A stretch of DNA of 64,000 nt, taken from UBA877 sp035506155. GTDB taxonomy: Bacteria; Chloroflexota; Anaerolineae; Anaerolineales; Villigracilaceae. The DNA is taken from positions 1-64,000 of the forward strand of contig DATJPX010000041.1 of assembly GCA_035506155.1 (NCBI GenBank), given 5' to 3'. The notes under the pieces were generated by a model. The model was not told the origin of the DNA and did no database searches. It saw nothing but the letters and a program-made list of their open reading frames with translations. The translations under genes were made by a program, and so were the position numbers. Of the stretch, positions 42,849 through 51,060 are shown piece by piece (within the stretch, counting starts at the first letter, position 1; each line of letters opens with the position of its first letter).

Positions 42849-44573
42849 TTACTGGCTACTCTTGGTGATGAGAGAGTAGTAGAACAGGATGTTCGGGCCG
42901 ATGTTCAAGGTCTCGGGTGAAGCGTAGGAGGAAGAGCCCTTGATGTAGCTCTGGTAGACCACGTGCTCCGCCTGGTAGAACAGCGGGATGGTGACCACCA
43001 GATCGGCATACAGGTCCTGCGCCTGCTTGTACAGGTCGGCGCGCTTGGTCAGGTCGGTCTCGCTGTCAGCCTGGTTGAGCAGGTCGACCAGTTGCTTGGC
43101 CTTGTCATTGATCGGCGTGCCGTTCAGGCTGCCCGAGGCGGGGAGCGTCACATTGGTGCCTTCGCCGCGGTTGAACACGAACGGGTCGAGGTAGTTGGAC
43201 GAGTCAGGATAGTCGAAGAACCAACCCAGGACGCCGGCGCCATAGGACTTGCCGCCGGTCAGTGCGGGAGCGTAGGTGCTCCATTCCTGAGCCTGCAGGT
43301 TGACCTGGGCCTCACCGGTGGCTTCGATCTGCTTCTTGATGATCTGCATCCAGGCAGCCGTCGAAGCGCCGTAATGCTCGGGCGGATACCAGAGATCGAT
43401 CTTGACCGGGTTCGAGGCGGAGTAGCCGGAGGCTTCCAGGTACTTCTTGGCCTGGTCGATGTTCGGGGCAGTGTACATTGTATCGAACGCCTGGGTGGCG
43501 CCCAGGAATCCGGGCGGGACCATCGAGAACAGCGGGTTGACCTGACCGGCATAGACGGTGTCGGCAATCTCGTTGCGGTCGATCACGGAGGCAATCGCCT
43601 TGTCCACGTTCGGATCATCGAACGGCTTCATGGTGTGGTTCAGGATCAGGTAGCGGATGGCACCACCGTTGATCGTCCCAACCGTCAGGTTGGAGACGCC
43701 CTTAAGCTGGGTCAGCTGATCGGGGGAGAGGATGCGCCAGGCGACATCGATTTCGCCGCTCTGGACGGCCAGGGCCATCGTATTGGCATCCGAGTAGAAG
43801 CGCACAATGACCTGCTTGGCAGTCGGCTTCAGGTCGCCGGTGTAGTAGGGATTCGGCTTGAGGACCATCTGCTCATCGGGATTGTAGCTGTCGATGTACC
43901 AGGCGCCCACGCCATAGACAGGGGCGGTCGGGAACAGGTTGCAGGCATCGGCCTTGAAGATGGCCGGATCGGTGGCGGTGTAGGGAGCGCCAGCCAGGAT
44001 CTGCGGGAAGAAGGCGATCGTTTTGGTCAGCTGGAAGACGATCGTCTTGGCGTCCGGAGCGGTGATGCTCTTGACGTACGGAACGGCCAGGGTGTCGGCC
44101 ACATCGTTCGGGCACTTGGGGCCGATGGTGAGCAGGCGGTTGAGCTGGGCGGCGTAGATCGTGGCGTCCAGGGGGGTGCCGTCACCAAACTTGATGCCGT
44201 CCTTCAGGGTGAAGGTATAGGTCAGACCGTCAGGTGAAATCGTTCCCATGTCGGTGGCCAGATCCGGTTCCAGATCGGTCGTGCCGGGCTTCCAGGTCAG
44301 GAGGCCGTCACTGATGTTCTTGATCACTTCCCAGTCATGGGTTGCATAGGCATCAGCCGCATCGAGGCTGGCGACTTTGTCCGTGGTACCGATAATGATG
44401 GTATCCGGATTGGAAGCTGCGGTCGTCGCAGTGGGAGCGGCGGCAACGGTCGGTGCCTCGGTTGCAACCGGGGCAGTGGTCGGAGCGGCAGTGGGGGTGG
44501 TTCCACAGGCGGCAAAGATCATGCTTGCCGCAACCAAAATTGCGGCGATACTAAACCATCTTTGGCGATTCAT
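42849..44573 (-). CDS. oppA: Peptide ABC transporter substrate-binding lipoprotein (family 5)
   Basis: 574 residues. A lipoprotein signal ends SMIFAAC (Cys23), followed by a Thr/Ala/Pro linker (to about 52). The SBP family 5 domain begins with DTIIIGTTDKVASLD and includes WKPGTTDLEPDLAT and a YTFTLKDGIKFGDGTPLDA stretch. It is the first gene of the opp operon. A consensus promoter and a GAGGAGAAAT ribosome-binding site precede ATG 44573. Peptide class is not resolvable. Confidence 0.93.
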   Translation of the reverse strand: MNRQRWFSIAAILVAASMIFAACGTTPTAAPTTAPVATEAPTVAAAPTATTAASNPDTIIIGTTDKVASLDAADAYATHDWEVIKNISDGLLTWKPGTTDLEPDLATDMGTISPDGLTYTFTLKDGIKFGDGTPLDATIYAAQLNRLLTIGPKCPNDVADTLAVPYVKSITAPDAKTIVFQLTKTIAFFPQILAGAPYTATDPAIFKADACNLFPTAPVYGVGAWYIDSYNPDEQMVLKPNPYYTGDLKPTAKQVIVRFYSDANTMALAVQSGEIDVAWRILSPDQLTQLKGVSNLTVGTINGGAIRYLILNHTMKPFDDPNVDKAIASVIDRNEIADTVYAGQVNPLFSMVPPGFLGATQAFDTMYTAPNIDQAKKYLEASGYSASNPVKIDLWYPPEHYGASTAAWMQIIKKQIEATGEAQVNLQAQEWSTYAPALTGGKSYGAGVLGWFFDYPDSSNYLDPFVFNRGEGTNVTLPASGSLNGTPINDKAKQLVDLLNQADSETDLTKRADLYKQAQDLYADLVVTIPLFYQAEHVVYQSYIKGSSSYASPETLNIGPNILFYYSLITKSSQ

Positions 44574-44688
44574 ATTTCTCCTCTTGATTCATCACTATGG
44601 TTGATTCAAAGAATGTGAAAAACGGACCGGGAATTGAATTTTGTGGGGGAGCCTCCTTTCAATATTGTTAGAAATAGGGGTATTCATC

Positions 44689-44716
44689 ATTATACCCATC
44701 CAAAAAGAGATGTCAA
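44689..44716 (-). promoter_or_regulatory. Consensus sigma-70 promoter of the opp operon
   Basis: On the minus strand TTGACA (44716-44711), 16 nt, TATAAT (44694-44689). Both hexamers are perfect. The rest of the 44574-44858 gap is AT-rich leader and contains no other gene I can support. Confidence 0.9.
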
Positions 44717-44858
44717 GCAAACTGGAGCGCGGTTCAGGAAGACTCTCAGGCAGGGTTAATCCGATCCCCCGAATTTGAACGAAAGTCGTATATACAAATA
44801 ATCCCGGCGGGTCGCGGCGGGATGGAAATCGACTTTGCTGATTCGAAAACAGGCCCGT

Positions 44859-45656
44859 TCAACCAAGCCTTGACCACGCCTCCACTTCCCGCTGGCGCTC
44901 TTCCAACTGGTGCCGGGCCTTTTGTTTGCCTGCTTCCGTGACGAAGTAGCTCTCCAGGTCCCTGCCCAGATTGGCAAGGTACTCGTCGGGGCGGTTGCCT
45001 TTTCTGACGGTGTCCTGCCAGAAATTTGCGTGGGTGAACGACCATTGGTGATCCACATCGCATACCAGCTTGAGGCTGGGCGGGATTTCCCCGCTGGCTG
45101 CCAGTTCCTCCGGTTTGTCGTGGAAGAGGATAGCCTGGTAGATCATATCCTTCTGGGCCCCGGACAGGGTTGGTTGGAATTCATACTCCCCAAGGACCTT
45201 TTCCGCCACCGCCTGACCGAGTACGGCGTGCCGCGCTTTGGGGTTGATCGCTTCCCCGGAGAGACTCAGTCCCTGGACGCCCAGGCTGTGGGCGATCTCG
45301 ACATCGCTCATTTGGCTCCAGCCTGAGTCGTGGAGGAGGAAGGCGATCCGCACGACTTGCTCGTCGACCGGTTCGCTTGCAGCCTGGATCAGTTCCCTGA
45401 TGAACGGAAAACAAGTCGCCACATGAACGTCGGTAGTGCGCGTATGCAAATAGGGCAGGACAACCTGGAAGAAATCCCGATAGCCTGGCTCGATCAGCTC
45501 GACGTAGCTGGAGCGCCAGGGAATGTAGATCAGGTAATGCAGGTCGGCGGCAGCCAGGCTGGTTGTATCGGGGATGCGGAGCTCCACATCCTCCGGGATC
45601 CAGGCGGATTCGCCGGACGGCAGGATGAGTTTATGGAAAGAAGCGGGAGGAAGCAT
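44859..45656 (-). CDS. HD-domain protein, putative phosphohydrolase
   Basis: About 265 residues from ATG at 45656 (AGGA 8 nt upstream); GTG at 45662 is the other option. Metal-binding HD-type residues appear in DVHVATCFPFIRELI, the HD pair in FLLHDSGWSQM, NPKARHAVLGQAVAEKVL and ILFHDKPEELA, ending with a Glu/Arg-rich helix. HD proteins hydrolyse nucleotides or small phosphates; the substrate is unknown. It is divergent from the ATPase module at 45815 and monocistronic. Confidence 0.8.
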   Translation of the reverse strand: MLPPASFHKLILPSGESAWIPEDVELRIPDTTSLAAADLHYLIYIPWRSSYVELIEPGYRDFFQVVLPYLHTRTTDVHVATCFPFIRELIQAASEPVDEQVVRIAFLLHDSGWSQMSDVEIAHSLGVQGLSLSGEAINPKARHAVLGQAVAEKVLGEYEFQPTLSGAQKDMIYQAILFHDKPEELAASGEIPPSLKLVCDVDHQWSFTHANFWQDTVRKGNRPDEYLANLGRDLESYFVTEAGKQKARHQLEERQREVEAWSRLG

Positions 45657-45748
45657 GGGCACATCCTGTGTGGTTCAGGCCGGAATGAATCTGTTTGGAT
45701 CGTCGCTGATGAAAATCGATCCTAGGAACCGACATATTTGTAAAATAC

Positions 45749-45791
45749 TTGACAACCTAGAACATGCGTGCTAATATAAGAACACATGTTC
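45749..45791 (+). promoter_or_regulatory. Promoter with GAAC-N4-GTTC operator (LexA-like)
   Basis: TTGACA (45749-45754), 17 nt, TAATAT (45772-45777). A perfect GAAC-ACAT-GTTC palindrome (45780-45791) follows the -10, and a second imperfect copy GAAC-ATGC-GTGC (45760-45771) lies in the spacer, 20 bp earlier. GAAC-N4-GTTC is the core of the Gram-positive LexA box; whether this host uses it is not known to me. Confidence 0.55.
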
Positions 45792-45814
45792 TAATTTGCA
45801 GAAAGAGCGCGATA

Positions 45815-46603
45815 ATGTCAACTACCGATCAATTCCTTCTTGCCCTTCAATCTTACCAGGAAATCCAGGCCGAACTCCATCCGGAAAAGTACCCGAGTGT
45901 GGCGGAGACTGTGGAGCCCATGCCTGAGTTCCCCGAGCCTGAGACAGCCATCCTCCCGGACGGATCCCTCCTGTTGGGGATGGCAAACGATGGGTTGCCG
46001 CTTCTCTTCGATTTGTACGATCCCGCGCCTGGGCCGCTCCTGGTCGCCGGAGACGGCGGCACGGGCAAAACCTTCTTCCTCCAGTCCCTGGCGCGAGCTT
46101 CGGACCTGCAGGATCCCGGGGATATCCAATTTGGCGTCGTCACCCCCTTCCCGGAGGAATGGAAAGGCCTGGACGCTCTTCCCAATTGCCTGGGAGTCTG
46201 GCCGGCATATCATCCATCCAGCCAGGAATTCCTCTCCCGGCTGGTAGGGTGGGCGGATGGAATGGCGGAGACCCGTCAGGCGGTCATGCTCATCGTCGAC
46301 GGGCTCGATCTCCTCGTCGGTGGGGGGTTCCATTTCCAGCATGATTTACGCTGGTTGCTGATGTGCGGCCCCGAACGGCATATCTGGCCGGTCGTCTCGG
46401 TCAATCCCGGACGCCTGGCACAATTGCAGCTCTGGTTGGCTTATTTCCGCACCCGCATTCTCGGCCCGGTCAAGAATGCCCACAATGCCCGCTTATTGCT
46501 GGAAGACCGTCCCATCGACCTGTCGGGATTGATTCCCGGCACTCAATTCGGTTTACTTCAGAAAAATAGCTGGCTGGAGTTTTTCCTCCCGCCTGTCAGA
46601 TAG
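45815..46603 (+). CDS. Small P-loop ATPase, FtsK-like fold
   Basis: 262 residues from ATG 45815 (an in-frame upstream start at 45764 would read through the operator). It has a short helical N-terminus with acidic/Pro linker, then PLLVAGDGGTGKTFFLQSLA (Walker A) and QAVMLIVDGLDLLV (Walker B, with Asp but no following acidic residue). Late residues include VSVNPGRLAQL and RTRILGPVKNA. The order resembles the FtsK/HerA motor core but is small and lacks the DNA-tracking gamma domain. It is paired with the 82-aa gene. Confidence 0.65.
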   Translation: MSTTDQFLLALQSYQEIQAELHPEKYPSVAETVEPMPEFPEPETAILPDGSLLLGMANDGLPLLFDLYDPAPGPLLVAGDGGTGKTFFLQSLARASDLQDPGDIQFGVVTPFPEEWKGLDALPNCLGVWPAYHPSSQEFLSRLVGWADGMAETRQAVMLIVDGLDLLVGGGFHFQHDLRWLLMCGPERHIWPVVSVNPGRLAQLQLWLAYFRTRILGPVKNAHNARLLLEDRPIDLSGLIPGTQFGLLQKNSWLEFFLPPVR

Positions 46604-46613
46604 GAGATTTGTC

Positions 46614-46862
46614 ATGAATGTCGGTATGTTATGGTTCGATAACGATCCTCATATTGCCCTGACCGTCAAGGTTGCCAAAGCTGCTGATTACTATCGCCAG
46701 AAGTACGGTTTGATCGCCGATCTTTGCCTAGTCCACCCGTCCATGCTCGGAGAACCCCGCCCGGACCTCCTGGATGGCTTAGCCGGGAAGGTGGCCGTCC
46801 GCCCGAACCGGGCGATCCTTCCAGGCCATCTGTGGATTGGCACCGAAGACAAGGACTCATAG
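46614..46862 (+). CDS. Conserved small protein paired with the ATPase, unknown function
   Basis: 82 residues beginning MNVGMLWFDNDP, then a helix KVAKAADYYRQKYGL, a beta segment ADLCLVHPSML and an RPNRAILPGHLWIG ending. I recall similar small proteins across Chloroflexota genomes. AGGAGATTTGTC gives a strong ribosome-binding site, 10 nt after the ATPase stop. No function can be given. Confidence 0.8.
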   Translation: MNVGMLWFDNDPHIALTVKVAKAADYYRQKYGLIADLCLVHPSMLGEPRPDLLDGLAGKVAVRPNRAILPGHLWIGTEDKDS

Positions 46863-46903
46863 CCTGTCATACAACACGCGCAAGGGGGAAATCCGTCGAA
46901 ATG

Positions 46904-46934
46904 AAAATCTCCACGCGACGGCCGTGGAGATTTT
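46904..46934. terminator. Bidirectional terminator
   Basis: A perfect 12-bp stem (AAAATCTCCACG with its complement, 7-nt loop) between convergent genes, with A/T tails on both sides. Confidence 0.85.
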
Positions 46935-46953
46935 CGATTCTTCTATCAAGTCC

Positions 46954-47322
46954 TCAATCGCCGGTTGCCACCACGACGGCAGTGGCCAGCTCGCGGCTGT
47001 GGCTCAAGCTGACTGCCCAGGTCGTCAACCCTTGCTCTCTGGCGATCCTTTCCGCTGAGCCATGCAGGACGAGGTACGGCTCCCCGCTCCATTTATGAAG
47101 CGTCTCCACCTCCCGCCAGGTGATCGGTCCAATCCCGGTTCCCAGGGCTTTGCTGGCCGCCTCCTTGGCGGCAAACCGTACTGCCAGCGCTTCCGCCCTG
47201 CCGCGACATTCGAAGACTTCCAACTCGGTGAAAACGCGTTTCAGGAAGCGTTCTCCGTGGCGTTCAAAGGCTGCCTGGATGCGGGGGATTTCGATCAGAT
47301 CGATACCGGTTTTTAACAGCAT
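46954..47322 (-). CDS. acpS: Holo-[acyl-carrier-protein] synthase
   Basis: 122 residues with the AcpS hallmarks: GIDLIEIPRI with metal-binding Asp8, FTELEVFECRG, RFAAKEAASKALGTG with Glu of the second metal site, and SLSHSRELATAVVVA. It transfers phosphopantetheine from CoA to ACP. It is the last gene of a leftward operon after the two M16 genes (2 nt gap). Confidence 0.96.
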   Translation of the reverse strand: MLLKTGIDLIEIPRIQAAFERHGERFLKRVFTELEVFECRGRAEALAVRFAAKEAASKALGTGIGPITWREVETLHKWSGEPYLVLHGSAERIAREQGLTTWAVSLSHSRELATAVVVATGD

Positions 47323-47324
47323 GG

Positions 47325-48620
47325 TTACGGTCCGGAAATGGCGATGGCAAGGTGCGCCGGGTCGAGGTATTTTCGGGTGGCTGCCAGGATGGCTTCGGGA
47401 GTGACCGCCCGGACCAGGTCGGGGTAGCGGCGGTAATAGTCCAGCCCCAGATCATACCGCTCGATATTCAGCAAGGCGTTGACCACCCCGGCATTGGATT
47501 CGAGCGAAAGCGGCAGGCGGCCGATGAAATTGGACTGGCTGTCGGCCAGTTCGTCCGCGGTCACCCCTTTTTCGACGAAGCGGGTGATTTCCTTGAAAAT
47601 TAGGTCGCGGGCTTTCTGGACATTGGCCGGATTGACACCTGCACTGACGTCCCAGGATCCCGGACCGATCCCGGCGTTGAGAGACGAGTAAGCGTAATAG
47701 GCCAGGCCCGACTTCTCGCGGACCACATCGGCGATGCGCCCACCCAGGCCGAACTGACCCAGGGCGGAGTTTCCCAGAGACGCAGCCATGAATTCGGGGT
47801 CCTTGCGGAGCGGTCCGGCGGTCCCGATGACAAGGTCAGACTGGGACTTGCCGGCGATCTTGAACTTGCGGGTGACGACCCCAGCCAGCGGTCGGAGCGG
47901 CGGCAGGGCAGGCGGCTCCGCCTGGGATGGGTTGGTCCAATCGCCCAGGGCATGGGTCACACCTTCGAGGGCAGATTTCGGATCCGTTGCGCCGACCATG
48001 ACGAGGACCATGCCCCGCGGCCCATAATGGGTCCGATGGAACTCAGCCAGGTCGTCACGGGTGATCGCCTGGATGGTCTCCGGCCAGCCTTCATCAGGCC
48101 GGGCATATGGATGGCCTGCGTAAACGATTTGGTCGAAGGTGATCGAGGCCATTTCGGCAGTATCCTGGGCGCGTTGGGCCAGGCCGCTCATGAACTGGGC
48201 CCGCAGGCGTTCGACCGGCTCGGCCGGGAAGATCGGGCGGCGCAAGGCGTCAGCCAACATGTCGAGCAGGAGCGGCAAGTCTTCCGACAGCGACCGGCCG
48301 GTGAACCCGGCCGTATGCACGCCCGCGCTGAATGAAAGGCTGGCGCCGGCAGATTCCAGGGAGTCGAATATTTGCTGGAAGTCGCGGGTCTGTGTACCAC
48401 GCAGCAAAGCTGTGGAGGTGAAGTCAGCCAACCCGAGCTTTTCGTCCGGATCGAACAGGCTGCCGCAGCCGAGGTACCCGCCAAGCACGACGGAAGGGCT
48501 GTTGAAGTTGGCCCGCACCAGGACAGTGATCCCGTTCGGGAGGACGACCCGGGTGATGTCGTCAGACCCGGGCAGGGAATGTGGATTACCAGAGGGGGAT
48601 GTGTACCGGGTGCTTTTCAT
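47325..48620 (-). CDS. M16 peptidase-like partner lacking the zinc motif
   Basis: 431 residues with the M16 fold (VVLGGYLGCGSLFDPDEKLG at the position where zinc enzymes have the HxxEH helix). The residues there read GLADFTSTALLRGT with no histidine pair, so this subunit is catalytically inert. Later M16 features (ARPDEGWPETIQAI, FGLGGRIADVVREKSGLAY) remain. It is translated with 4-nt overlap after the active subunit; together they make the typical heterodimer. Confidence 0.88.
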   Translation of the reverse strand: MKSTRYTSPSGNPHSLPGSDDITRVVLPNGITVLVRANFNSPSVVLGGYLGCGSLFDPDEKLGLADFTSTALLRGTQTRDFQQIFDSLESAGASLSFSAGVHTAGFTGRSLSEDLPLLLDMLADALRRPIFPAEPVERLRAQFMSGLAQRAQDTAEMASITFDQIVYAGHPYARPDEGWPETIQAITRDDLAEFHRTHYGPRGMVLVMVGATDPKSALEGVTHALGDWTNPSQAEPPALPPLRPLAGVVTRKFKIAGKSQSDLVIGTAGPLRKDPEFMAASLGNSALGQFGLGGRIADVVREKSGLAYYAYSSLNAGIGPGSWDVSAGVNPANVQKARDLIFKEITRFVEKGVTADELADSQSNFIGRLPLSLESNAGVVNALLNIERYDLGLDYYRRYPDLVRAVTPEAILAATRKYLDPAHLAIAISGP

Positions 48621-49909
48621 GCCGCCTCCCCGCTCCCGGTCGGCTGGTAGATTCCAACGACCCGGTTTTGGGCACGCAGGTATTTCTGGGCGGCCTTCTG
48701 CAGGTCTGCCGGGGTAACTTTCGCCAGTTTATCAAGGTATGTCAGGAACCAATCGTAGGAAGCGAACATTTCTGCATGACCCAGCCAGGAAGCCTGGCTG
48801 GTGATGTTTTCACTGTGATAGGCGAATAAGGCGCGCGCCTGTTTGATAGCCCTGGCGATCTCCTCGGCAGGCACGACCGTGTCCTGGATACGTTTGACCT
48901 CATCGTCGAAAGCCGCCAGGGCCTCTTCCGGTTTGCGGGAAGGGTGGACCGTGATTGTGGTGCTGTAAAGGAATGGGTCTATGGTCGTGATGGCGCTCCC
49001 GCCGACCGCCACGGCCAGTTCCTTGTCGACCAGGGCGCGATAAAGCCGGGAGGTCTTGTTCGAGAGCCCACCGCCCCCGAAGATGTTCAGGCTGCTCGGA
49101 CCGGCCAGCAGGCTGTCCAGGACGGTCAGCGGGTAGAATTCGGGATCGTCCCCTGCCGGAGCCCGGTAGGCGACCTGGATGAAGGTTGTCTCGCCCGGTC
49201 CCTCGACCGTCAGGCGATGTTCGCCGGTCGGAGCAGGCTCGGGGCGGCCCAGGCGCGGCGGGGTCGGGCCGGCCGGGATGGGCTCGAAGAGTTCACGAAT
49301 GCGGCCGAGCATCTCGGCGGTCTTGAAGTCGCCGGCTATGCCCATGACGGCGTTGTTCGGCAGGTAATAAGTTTTGTAGTGAGCGTAGAGATCGTCCCGG
49401 GTCATCGAATGCAAGTCTGCCAGGTCGCCGATGACCTCGTGATGGTACGGGTGGACACGGAAGGCGGCGTTCTGGATCGCTTCACCCAGTTGGAAGAGCG
49501 GCTCGTTCTCATTGCCCTCCCTTTCCGAGATGACTACCGTCCGCTCGGAGGCCACTTCCTTTTCGTCGAAGAGGCTGTTGACCATTCGGTCGGCTTCCAG
49601 TCGCAAGCCGAGGCCGATTTTGTCGGCCGGCATGGTTTCCAGATAGGTAGTCCAATCCATGAAAGTGAAGGCATTCCACATCCCGCCGTCACGCGCAATA
49701 TCCCGATCGAGGCTGGCGGCCGGGAATTTTGGTGTGCCTTTGAATTGCATGTGTTCGCACCAGTGGGAGATGCCGGTCCGGCCGGATGGCTCGTCCTTGG
49801 AGCCAACGCGATACCAGACCCAGGAGCTGATCAACGGGGCGGTGTGGATTTCTTTTAGTAAGACTTTCAGGCCATTGGTTAAAGTGACTTCAGTCAAGTT
49901 TTTTGTCAT
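48617..49909 (-). CDS. M16 zinc metallopeptidase, active subunit
   Basis: 430 residues with HWCEH (HxxEH zinc motif at about 46-50) and the third ligand Glu in ISEREGNENEP about 75 residues later. The second half contains the partner-contact arginine-tyrosine stretch GGGGLSNKTSRLYRALV. Substrates of bacterial M16 heterodimers are mostly unknown. It overlaps the upstream membrane-protein gene by 4 nt and its inactive partner by 4 nt. Confidence 0.93.
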   Translation of the reverse strand: MTKNLTEVTLTNGLKVLLKEIHTAPLISSWVWYRVGSKDEPSGRTGISHWCEHMQFKGTPKFPAASLDRDIARDGGMWNAFTFMDWTTYLETMPADKIGLGLRLEADRMVNSLFDEKEVASERTVVISEREGNENEPLFQLGEAIQNAAFRVHPYHHEVIGDLADLHSMTRDDLYAHYKTYYLPNNAVMGIAGDFKTAEMLGRIRELFEPIPAGPTPPRLGRPEPAPTGEHRLTVEGPGETTFIQVAYRAPAGDDPEFYPLTVLDSLLAGPSSLNIFGGGGLSNKTSRLYRALVDKELAVAVGGSAITTIDPFLYSTTITVHPSRKPEEALAAFDDEVKRIQDTVVPAEEIARAIKQARALFAYHSENITSQASWLGHAEMFASYDWFLTYLDKLAKVTPADLQKAAQKYLRAQNRVVGIYQPTGSGEAA

Positions 49910-50910
49910 GGAGTCCCGGGTGTTGGTGTGTCGTGCTGAGTACAGATAAAAACCCCTTGCGGATACTGGGCGTTACGATTAAAGGAGCAGACCAGCGGAC
50001 GTATGGTCTGCTGCAGGCCGGTAAAGGGGATGTGGAGCTGGGTCTGTTTGAGGGGAATGTTCACCGGTACCTGCAGACTGACCGGCACGTTCAATTGAAC
50101 GGGGATGTTCATATTCAGGGCGATCGGCAGGTTGGTCCCGGCCGGCAGGGTCACACTGGCGGGGGCGTTGATGCTGAGCCCGCCTGAGTTGATCACCACC
50201 CACGTGCCTGGAATGGGCACGGCTTGGGTCAGGGTGACGCTGGTATCCTGGGAGACGGGCAGGTTGAAATTGAGCGGGATCTGTGTATCGACTGTGATGG
50301 TCGTTGTGATGCTGGCCCGATCCATCTCGACGAAGTTGTCGTAAAGACCGCTCAACAGTCCGTTGACCGTGCCCTTCAAGGCCTTGATTTGGAAGGCCAT
50401 GACGAGCAGGACGCCGACCAGGATGGCATTGATGCCCAGGGAAAGGGCCGCGGCCACGTCCCAGTAAGCGCGGCGGGTCAGTTCGGGGTTCGGTCGCAGG
50501 CGGTATTTCATCGGCACTTTGGCCGGGGGGGCATTCTTTGCGGCGGCCTCGAAGGCGCGCAGCCGCAGGCCCGGATTGATGCCCTTTCCAGGGGGACCGT
50601 TGCGGCGCGGGGCAGGCGGTTCAGGCGATTCAACTTCCGCCTCGGGTTTGTTTTCAACCGCTGGAGGAAGATCTGCCTTCACGTCGGCGGGAGGTTCAGG
50701 GGAAGGCATAGGCGAGAGCGCCTCTTCGACGTGTGCGTGCCCCTCCGGATGGGGAGTCGGTCGCGTCCCGAACAAGGATGCGGGCTTTCGTTCATCCTCA
50801 CCTGGTTGATGGGCGGCCACGCCTCGATGGACAACTACTTTCGGTTTTTGCTTCGCGGTTTTTTCCGCGTTGGGTTTCGCTGGCTCTTCGGGTAGGTCGG
50901 GTAGTTTCAT
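49906..50910 (-). CDS. Single-helix membrane protein with alternating-hydrophobic beta repeats
   Basis: 334 residues. A Pro/Glu/Ala-rich cytoplasmic N-terminus (to about 155) precedes one helix (ALSLGINAILVGVLLVMAFQI). The exterior part is Thr/Asn/Pro-rich and shows near-repeats such as LPIALNMNIPVQLNVPV, SLQVPVNIPL and LNFNLPVSQDTSV, probably an extended beta structure. It is the first gene of the operon that contains the M16 pair and acpS, with a GAAGGAGGCAGGCG ribosome-binding site. I recognise no family; it may be a partner or substrate of the peptidase. Confidence 0.75.
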   Translation of the reverse strand: MKLPDLPEEPAKPNAEKTAKQKPKVVVHRGVAAHQPGEDERKPASLFGTRPTPHPEGHAHVEEALSPMPSPEPPADVKADLPPAVENKPEAEVESPEPPAPRRNGPPGKGINPGLRLRAFEAAAKNAPPAKVPMKYRLRPNPELTRRAYWDVAAALSLGINAILVGVLLVMAFQIKALKGTVNGLLSGLYDNFVEMDRASITTTITVDTQIPLNFNLPVSQDTSVTLTQAVPIPGTWVVINSGGLSINAPASVTLPAGTNLPIALNMNIPVQLNVPVSLQVPVNIPLKQTQLHIPFTGLQQTIRPLVCSFNRNAQYPQGVFICTQHDTPTPGTP

Positions 50911-50998
50911 CGCCTGCCTCCTTCACGATAATTAACTATAGCATAGACTGTGAAACATGTGGGCCGTTTGAATATTATATACATCAGGACATTTGTCC

Positions 50999-51027
50999 TT
51001 GTCCGCCGCTTGACCAACGGCTATAAT
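50999..51027 (+). promoter_or_regulatory. Promoter of the flavin reductase gene
   Basis: TTGTCC (50999-51004), a 17-nt spacer, TATAAT (51022-51027), 33 nt before the ATG. The -35 overlaps a short inverted repeat GGACA-TT-TGTCC (50993-51004). Confidence 0.7.
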
Positions 51028-51060
51028 TCAGGCCGCATTACGAGTTTATAGGAGATTGGG

